Shown: piece by piece, positions 42,214-47,110 of the stretch
Layout of the letters: each line of letters begins with the position of its first letter
How positions within the stretch are numbered: position 1 is the stretch's first letter
Assembly (NCBI GenBank): GCA_002397275.1
Contig: DHAA01000029.1
Location: forward strand, 1-47,110
From: Thermacetogenium sp. UBA4966
GTDB lineage: Bacteria; Bacillota; DSM-12270; Thermacetogeniales; Thermacetogeniaceae
Direction: 5' to 3'
Length of the DNA: 47,110 nt
The notes under the pieces: generated by a model
The model's database searches: none
Told to the model about the DNA's origin: nothing
The model's input: the letters and a program-made list of their open reading frames with translations, nothing else
Program-made: the position numbers and the translations under genes

Positions 42214-42655
42214 TCTGTACACAGAGATAGTAACGCAATACAGCTGCTCACAAAGGCACAGGCATCCCCTTGAACATCCGGACGTCACCATGAGGGGCGT
42301 CAATCCCAGCTGCGGGGACGACATCAGCCTGGCGCTGGAGGTGGAGGGCGGTATCATTAAAAAAGCCGCCATTTCCGGAAGCGGCTGTGCTATATCGGAG
42401 GCTTCCGCCGCTATTATGGCGGATATGATTGAAGGAAAATCGACTGAGGAGGCAGACCGTCTAGCGGAGCTGTTTCTCGGTATGATCCGGAAGACCGTGA
42501 CCGATGAGAATGAACTGGAGGAACTGGAGGATGCCTTGGCTCTCCAAAATATTTCTAATATGCCTGCGCGTGTGAAATGCGCGGTGCTCGCCTGGCACAC
42601 TCTGCAGGGTGCGCTGAAGAAGCTGGAAACATCCCCTCAAGGAACGGTGGGATAA
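42200..42655 (+). CDS. sufU: SufU sulfur-transfer protein
   Basis: 151 residues. Zinc ligands C38, D40, C63 and C127 in NPSCGDDI, GSGCAISEAS and VKCAVLAW, as in Bacillus SufU. The 18-residue insertion that separates SufU from IscU is present between the second and third cysteine. Takes persulfide from SufS. AGGAGGTGG is 8 nt before ATG 42200. Confidence 0.94.
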   Translation: MELGDLYTEIVTQYSCSQRHRHPLEHPDVTMRGVNPSCGDDISLALEVEGGIIKKAAISGSGCAISEASAAIMADMIEGKSTEEADRLAELFLGMIRKTVTDENELEELEDALALQNISNMPARVKCAVLAWHTLQGALKKLETSPQGTVG

Positions 42656-42678
42656 ACGCTTATTTCGGTGATACGGGG

Positions 42679-42714
42679 ACGGCAGACTATACGATTATAG
42701 CTTTGCCGTTTTTT
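42679..42714 (+). terminator. Terminator of the marR-suf operon
   Basis: Stem ACGGCA-g-CTATA / TATAG-TGCCGT with small bulges, then TTTTTT. Confidence 0.8.
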
Positions 42715-42785
42715 GCTTGTATTGTTGAGGAGTTTTACATAAAATTAGTTGAAAATCCTTCAAATTTGCAGGAGCTGTGTTGCTC

Positions 42786-42840
42786 TTGCCTTTTTTATGT
42801 GCTTGTGTTATGCTGTTCATATCCCCCCAGGGGGGATATG
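42786..42840 (+). promoter_or_regulatory. csoR promoter and operator
   Basis: TTGCCT (42786-42791), 17-nt spacer, TATGCT (42809-42814), then a perfect palindrome at 42818-42840 whose arms are CATATCCCCCC and its complement around a central A. C-run/G-run palindromes of this form are CsoR/RcnR-family operators. It covers the expected start site, so repressor binding would block the polymerase. Confidence 0.8.
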
Positions 42841-42856
42841 AAAGGAGGGGTGTGCA

Positions 42857-43132
42857 ATGGAGAACAGCCGTCGCCACGAAAATACCAAAGCTGTTATTAA
42901 CCGCATTTCCCGTGTTACCGGACACATGGAAGCGGTTAAAAAGATGGTGGAGGATGGTCGGGATTGCAGTGATGTTTTGATCCAGCTTTCCGCCGTTCGC
43001 TCCGCCATCAACAATATCGGCCGTATCATATTACAGGACCACATAAATCATTGCGTGGTGGATGCCGCGAAAAGCGGGGACAAACAAGTCCTCGATGATC
43101 TGAATGACGCCATCGCCAAGTTTCTGAAATAG
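42857..43132 (+). CDS. CsoR-like metal-sensing repressor
   Basis: 91-residue four-helix DUF156 protein. The ligand set Cys (DCSDVLIQ), His and Cys (DHINHC) fits the Cu(I) triad of CsoR; an extra His lies next to the last Cys, so other thiophilic metals or a sulfur signal remain possible. AAAGGAGGGG and ATG follow the operator. Release of the operator should derepress the ATPase gene 21 nt on. Confidence 0.9.
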   Translation: MENSRRHENTKAVINRISRVTGHMEAVKKMVEDGRDCSDVLIQLSAVRSAINNIGRIILQDHINHCVVDAAKSGDKQVLDDLNDAIAKFLK

Positions 43133-43153
43133 ATCGGGATAGGAGAAAATTTT

Positions 43154-45061
43154 ATGTGGGAAAAGATCAAGGAATGCTTTCTTGTCATCGTTTCGGCGGT
43201 AGCGCTGATTTTAAGTTTAACGGGAATACTGAAAAATGTGCTGTCATTCGATATTGCCTGGGTCGCCATCATACTTTGCGGCATTCCCATCGTGACCGGC
43301 TCGCTTATTGCCCTGATCAAAGAGCATGACATCAAGGCGGATGTGCTGGTTTCCATTGCCCTGATCGCCTCCCTCTGCATTGGTGAATACTTCGCCGCGG
43401 GTGAGGTCGCGTGGATTATGGCGATTGGAACATTACTGGAGGATGCGACCGCACGCAGGGCGCGCAGGGGGATAGAAAAGCTGATCGACCTGACGCCAAA
43501 AACCGCAAGGGTCAAAAGGGACGGCAGGGAGGAGATCATCTCTGCGGATCAGGTTGAAGCCGGAGATGAACTTATTGTCCTGGCGGGTGAGACCGTTGCG
43601 GCGGATGGTATTATCACCTGCGGGGAGACGTCCATCGACCAGTCGGTGATGACCGGCGAATCGATTCCTGTTGACAAGACTGTCGGCGATGAGGTCACAA
43701 GCGGAACGATCAACCAGTTCGGCGCCTTCGAGATGCGTGCTGCAAAGGATGGCGGCGACAGTTCGCTGCAGCGGATGATTCGGCTTGCTCAGGAAGCCGA
43801 CGCTAACAAAGCGCCTATCGTCAAGCTGGCGGATCGCTGGGCCACCTGGCTTGTAGCTGCTGCGCTTGGCGTGGCGGGAGCAACATGGCTGGCGACAGGG
43901 GAATTGATCCGGGCCGTTACCGTGCTGGTCGTGTTTTGTCCCTGTGCGTTTATCCTTGCCACACCTACCGCCGTGATGGCGGGTATCGGTAACGCAACGA
44001 AGTTCGGCATCCTTGTCCGCTCCGGCGACGCCTTGCAGCGTTTCTCCACAATCAGCCACATAGCCTTTGACAAAACAGGAACCTTGACCTATGGCAGCCC
44101 CGAAGTGGTCGGCGTGGAGAGCTTTGCTTCCAATCTCGGCTCCGATGAATTGCTCAGATTGGCCGCTTTGGCTGAGCAGCGCTCCGAGCATCCGCTGGGA
44201 AAGGCGGTTGTTGCATACTATCTAAATCGCGGCGGCAGGCTGCGGGAAATACGTGATTTTGTGCTGTCGTCCGGCAGGGGTGTCCGGGCAAAGGCTGCCG
44301 ATTACGATATTGTTGCCGGAAAGGCCGATTACTTGAAAGGCGAAGGGATTGAAGTCCCTGACAGGCCGCTGCAGGCGGCGGACAGGTACCTGCAAAGAGG
44401 CGCGACTGTCATTTATGTCGGTGTGAACGGCAGTTTTGCAGGCGTGATTGCACTTGCGGACGTATTACGGGATAGTGCGAAGGCTATGGTAGCGGAACTA
44501 AAATCCATCGGTGTGCGTCCTGTACTCCTCACGGGCGACAACGAAGCGACCGCGAGCCATATCGCTTCCCAGGTCGGCATTGAAGATGTGAAGCCCAATA
44601 TGCTGCCTGAGGAAAAGATGAAAGTCGTCAAGGAATATACAGACAGCGGAAAGAATGTTTGCATGATCGGCGACGGCGTTAATGATGCGCTGGCTCTCAA
44701 AACCGCTTATGCCTCTGTTGCGATGGGCGGCATAGGGAGCGATGTCGCGGTGGAGGCCGCGGATGCTGTGCTTGTCAGCGACAATATTGAGCGGATTCCT
44801 TATCTTCTCAAAATGGCTCAAAAGTGCATGAAGCGGATAAACTTCAACATTACTGTCGCCATGATATGGAACGTTATTGCAGTGATGCTGTCGACACTCG
44901 GCACGCTGAACCCTGTGACCGCGGCGCTGGTGCATAATGTCGGCTCCGTATTTGTGGTGATCAGTTCCGCGCTGCTGATAAGCAGTAAAGAAGATTCCTA
45001 TGCAAGCTTTAATGGCACAGATTATTTGTCGGCAGGTTCGCTAGATCTTAAGTGCGAGTAA
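43154..45061 (+). CDS. P1B-type heavy-metal ATPase without N-terminal metal domain
   Basis: 635 residues. Actuator TGES (MTGESIPVD), membrane CPC motif VVFCPCAFILATPTAV, phosphorylation motif DKTGTLT, HP motif SEHPLGKAVV, and GDGVNDALAL. No N-terminal HMA domain. The last helices (NFNITVAMIWN, ALVHNVGSVFVVISSALL) look closer to Zn/Cd-type exporters than to CopA, while the repressor in front looks Cu-like, so the metal is uncertain. Exports a soft metal ion; regulated by the CsoR-like protein. Confidence 0.92.
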   Translation: MWEKIKECFLVIVSAVALILSLTGILKNVLSFDIAWVAIILCGIPIVTGSLIALIKEHDIKADVLVSIALIASLCIGEYFAAGEVAWIMAIGTLLEDATARRARRGIEKLIDLTPKTARVKRDGREEIISADQVEAGDELIVLAGETVAADGIITCGETSIDQSVMTGESIPVDKTVGDEVTSGTINQFGAFEMRAAKDGGDSSLQRMIRLAQEADANKAPIVKLADRWATWLVAAALGVAGATWLATGELIRAVTVLVVFCPCAFILATPTAVMAGIGNATKFGILVRSGDALQRFSTISHIAFDKTGTLTYGSPEVVGVESFASNLGSDELLRLAALAEQRSEHPLGKAVVAYYLNRGGRLREIRDFVLSSGRGVRAKAADYDIVAGKADYLKGEGIEVPDRPLQAADRYLQRGATVIYVGVNGSFAGVIALADVLRDSAKAMVAELKSIGVRPVLLTGDNEATASHIASQVGIEDVKPNMLPEEKMKVVKEYTDSGKNVCMIGDGVNDALALKTAYASVAMGGIGSDVAVEAADAVLVSDNIERIPYLLKMAQKCMKRINFNITVAMIWNVIAVMLSTLGTLNPVTAALVHNVGSVFVVISSALLISSKEDSYASFNGTDYLSAGSLDLKCE

Positions 45062-45072
45062 AAGGAACTATT

Positions 45073-45147
45073 TGGTGCGCCCGGCAGGAATCGAACCTGC
45101 GCGCCTGGCTCCGGAGGCCAGCGCTCTATCCCCTGAGCTACGGGCGC
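45073..45147 (-). tRNA. tRNA-Arg (anticodon CCG), CCA encoded
   Basis: Read on the minus strand: acceptor GCGCCCG / CGGGCGC, D-arm GCTC-GAGC, anticodon stem CTGGC / GCCAG around loop CTCCGGA (anticodon CCG), T-arm with GTTCGATTC, discriminator A and genomic CCA. Reads CGG arginine codons. Confidence 0.95.
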
Positions 45148-45252
45148 ATCTGTTGGTTTCTATTTTATCCGGAGAGTGCAGAAAAGTCAATATTTCCGGC
45201 CTCATGGACATGGGTTTATGGTATAATTAAGAAGAATAAGGAGGGGTCAGAG

Positions 45253-45897
45253 GTGGCGCAAATTGGAGAATTCAAAAACAAGGCTTATCTGAACAGAGAT
45301 GTTACCCTGGAAACAGCGCAGCAAGAGTTTGCCGGGTATGAGCCGCACAATATAGCATTCCGCTCCGGAGTTGAATATCTGGAAGAAGAGAATGAGTTTA
45401 TCGTCCCCTGCCTGAATGAGACCTATCGGGTCCATTTTCCTTCGGGGAAGGTTTACCAGCATGGAAAAGAGGATAAAGAAATTCCGCTGGATATCAGGAT
45501 CCTGATTTTGCATTATTTGAATTCCGCTGAGGGGGTTTCCTTGAAAGGCGAATTGATTTCTTTTAAAGAGCTCCCCTCCGGGCAAGTTTATATCAATCCT
45601 TTTTATAACAGAGCGATCCGGCCGTTGATCAAGTATTTCGGCGAGCAGCCTGATAAGTTTATTGCAGCCGGTCTGTCGATGGGCGGAGAAAAGGTTGATA
45701 AGGGGGATGCCGGCGTGAAATTGAATTTATTCACTATGGTTCCTATTACCCTTATCTTGTGGTTGGGAGACGATGAGTTTCCTCCCGCAGGCAATATCCT
45801 GTTTGACGCCTCGGCGCCGAATTATCTCCCGACTGAAGATTACGCGGTGGCCGGAGGAATGGTGGTTTATGAGATGAAGAGAATAGCCGGCTTGTAA
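45253..45897 (+). CDS. DUF3786 family protein
   Basis: 214 residues. Matches the DUF3786 pattern by its middle IRILILHYLNSAEG, GELISFKELPSGQVYINPFYNRA and late ILWLGDDEFPPAGNILFDASAPNYLPTED. The family is common in anaerobes with corrinoid or CODH metabolism but has no assigned role. GTG 45253 follows AGGAGGGG; the open frame further upstream crosses the tRNA and is not coding. Confidence 0.82.
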   Translation: MAQIGEFKNKAYLNRDVTLETAQQEFAGYEPHNIAFRSGVEYLEEENEFIVPCLNETYRVHFPSGKVYQHGKEDKEIPLDIRILILHYLNSAEGVSLKGELISFKELPSGQVYINPFYNRAIRPLIKYFGEQPDKFIAAGLSMGGEKVDKGDAGVKLNLFTMVPITLILWLGDDEFPPAGNILFDASAPNYLPTEDYAVAGGMVVYEMKRIAGL

Positions 45898-45996
45898 AAC
45901 GAAATAGATGATAGGGCTCATTATTTTAAGTTAAAGACACCTTGTGTTTGTTCCTTGAATATAATGAAATAAAGCTTATAAGGCGAGGTGATAATC

Positions 45997-46062
45997 TTGA
46001 AGGTCTATTATATTAAGCTGCCCCGTTTCTTGCGAGATATCTTGAAAAGGATTATAAAGTAG
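45997..46062 (+). CDS. spoVM: SpoVM-like sporulation micro-protein
   Basis: 21 residues, MKVYYIKLPRFLRDILKRII plus K. It matches Bacillus SpoVM (which starts MKFYTIKLPKFLGGIV) in the MKxYxIKLPxFL core and the amphipathic helix after the proline. SpoVM marks the convex forespore membrane and recruits SpoIVA for coat assembly. TTG start behind GGCGAGGTGA. Too short for usual gene callers. If right, the organism makes endospores. Confidence 0.8.
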   Translation: MKVYYIKLPRFLRDILKRIIK

Positions 46063-46097
46063 AAAAAAAGCGGCCTTGTAAAAAAGGCTGCTTTTTA
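46063..46097. terminator. Bidirectional terminator between convergent genes
   Basis: AAAAAGC-GGCCTT / AAGGCTGCTTTTT stem with runs of A on the left and T on the right, so it works for spoVM (plus) and the membrane protein gene (minus). Confidence 0.85.
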
Positions 46098-46103
46098 CGA
46101 AGT

Positions 46104-46493
46104 TCAGGCAAAGGCAAGTCCGCAGATTCCTCCCGCGGCGGATATTATAATTGTATAAACTCCCTTCAAAGCAAGAGCGATAACAGATAAAGAGGCTGTA
46201 GAGAAGAATAAAGAGACGATAATAAAAAAAAGATAATAACAAATTCCGATTTCTACTCCATAGACAAGTCCTTTTCCGCCGGCTTTTTTCGCAGCAAGAA
46301 AGCCGCCCAGAAAAGCGCCTGTCAGGTAGATAAACGATTCTGCCGGCTTAAGATACATCTCTGAGAGAGAAGTAAAATAAAAACCTAGAGATAAGATTGC
46401 GATGCCGGCGACTGTGAAAATAATCGACACTGCTAAACCAAATAAGAGGGGTTTTTCTCCAAAAAAAGAAACATGGTTTTTTTCGTTATTCAT
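46104..46493 (-). CDS. TIGR04086/YrzE-like four-helix membrane protein
   Basis: 129 residues, four transmembrane helices (about 15-35, 47-67 with FIYLTGAFLGGFLAAKKAGGK, 73-95, 100-125). The GAFLGGFLAAKKAG glycine-rich helix pair is typical of the TIGR04086 family of spore-formers, function unknown. ATG 46493 has AAAGGAGG 9 nt upstream; the ATG at 46502 abuts that site and is not used. Confidence 0.8.
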   Translation of the reverse strand: MNNEKNHVSFFGEKPLLFGLAVSIIFTVAGIAILSLGFYFTSLSEMYLKPAESFIYLTGAFLGGFLAAKKAGGKGLVYGVEIGICYYLFFIIVSLFFSTASLSVIALALKGVYTIIISAAGGICGLAFA

Positions 46494-46617
46494 ATACGGC
46501 ATCCTCCTTTGTAATAATAGGATATTAACTTTTTAGTTCCAATATGACCAGGAAATTGTTTTAAAATAAAGGGATAATAGAAAATGGATTGAATACTAAT
46601 AAGCGGTGAGAGCTTAA

Positions 46618-47110
46618 ATGAGCGAAGAAAAAGTTTTGATTATTGATGATGACCCGTTGATTACGCAAGTTATTAAGGATATTTTAAAAAAAGCGGGATT
46701 TGCGACCTTTATTCTCAATGAACCGGGCGAGGCAATAAAAGTTGTCAGAGATCTGCGTCCCGACATTATTGTTGTGGATCGGATTATGCCTGATTTGGAT
46801 GGCTGTAGTTTATGCCGGCAGCTGCGCGAGAACCATTTTACTTCTCACCTGCCGATTTTAATGCTTACATCCCGGACAGGGACCGAGGATAAAATTGCCG
46901 GGCTGGAGGCGGGCGCCGACGACTATTTGTGCAAGCCCTTTGAACCGCTTGAGCTTATTGCCCGCATACGGGCTCTGATCCGCCGCGTACGGCAAGAAAG
47001 GTTTGCGAATCCTATCAGCGGCTTAAGTGGAAATCCCTCTGTAGAAAAGGAAATTATAAAGAGGATTTCGCAAGGCGATAAATTTGCGGCAGGGCAATCG
47101 CATAAAAGAA
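46618..47110 (+). CDS. Response regulator with a likely GGDEF-like second domain, cut by the window end
   Basis: 164 codons seen, open at the right edge. Receiver domain: DDDP near the N-terminus, phospho-acceptor Asp in VVDRIMPDLDG, LTSRTG and CKPFEP. After a basic linker comes NPISGLSGNPSVEKEI, close to the NPLTGLPGN entry of GGDEF-type domains, here followed by a run without the active motif yet in view. Might be a c-di-GMP enzyme or a degenerate form. Confidence 0.85.
   Translation, partial: MSEEKVLIIDDDPLITQVIKDILKKAGFATFILNEPGEAIKVVRDLRPDIIVVDRIMPDLDGCSLCRQLRENHFTSHLPILMLTSRTGTEDKIAGLEAGADDYLCKPFEPLELIARIRALIRRVRQERFANPISGLSGNPSVEKEIIKRISQGDKFAAGQSHKR

Noticed and set aside
45052..45252. 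67-codon N-terminal extension of the DUF3786 protein
   Set aside because: It would read through the tRNA-Arg gene; GTG 45253 has a proper ribosome binding site.
1..47110. CRISPR arrays, insertion sequences, prophage
   Set aside because: No regularly spaced repeats, transposase, integrase or phage structural genes were seen.

Overview
The window looks like a chromosomal segment of an anaerobic, endospore-forming, acetogen-like member of the Firmicutes (Clostridia; Peptococcaceae-like by gene content, which is inference). The evidence is a complete carbonyl branch of the Wood-Ljungdahl pathway, strong AGGAGG-type ribosome binding sites with frequent GTG and TTG starts, a T-box leader, a DnaD/DnaI-type helicase-loader pair, SufCDSU-type Fe-S assembly, a SpoVM-like micro-gene and a YrzE/TIGR04086-like membrane protein.

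Layout. 1-4.4 kb: end of an XRE regulator, a glycosyltransferase-acyltransferase fusion and an AarF/UbiB-type kinase. 4.4-18.7 kb: one long plus-strand operon, cooC-acsA-acsB-acsC-acsF-acsD-acsE, then an HdrA/ferredoxin/MvhD fusion, metV, metF and a second, short HdrA, closed by a strong terminator. It encodes CO dehydrogenase/acetyl-CoA synthase, the corrinoid protein, methyltransferase and a methylene-THF reductase with an unusual electron-transfer partner set. 18.7-26 kb: an unknown protein, an alanine-type T-box controlling an aminotransferase, DnaD-like and DnaC/DnaI-like replication proteins, spermidine synthase, HisC, a DUF2197 zinc micro-protein and a coiled-coil protein. 26-30.6 kb (minus strand): feoA-feoB-feoC-araC and a SAM methyltransferase. 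30.6-36.3 kb: a small HTH protein, two-component system and FtsX-type ABC exporter. 36.3-42.7 kb: a divergent DtxR-family repressor and a MarR-sufCBDSU operon. 42.8-45.1 kb: a CsoR-like repressor and a P1B-ATPase. 45.1-47.1 kb: tRNA-Arg(CCG), a DUF3786 protein, SpoVM-like peptide, a membrane protein, and a response regulator cut by the right edge.

The two most interesting signals are these. First, two HdrA paralogues flank metVF and have complementary defects. One keeps ferredoxin and MvhD modules but has lost the core cysteines. The other keeps the core cysteines but has no ferredoxin modules, and no hdrB or hdrC is present. Second, a repeated operator-like element, GTTAG-N6-CTAAC, occurs four times (29607, 30548, 36789, 36981) at the promoters of feoAB, the methyltransferase, the DtxR gene itself and the marR-suf side, which suggests a local iron regulon run by the DtxR-family protein encoded here.

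All calls come from reading the sequence by eye; no database search, folding or alignment program was run.
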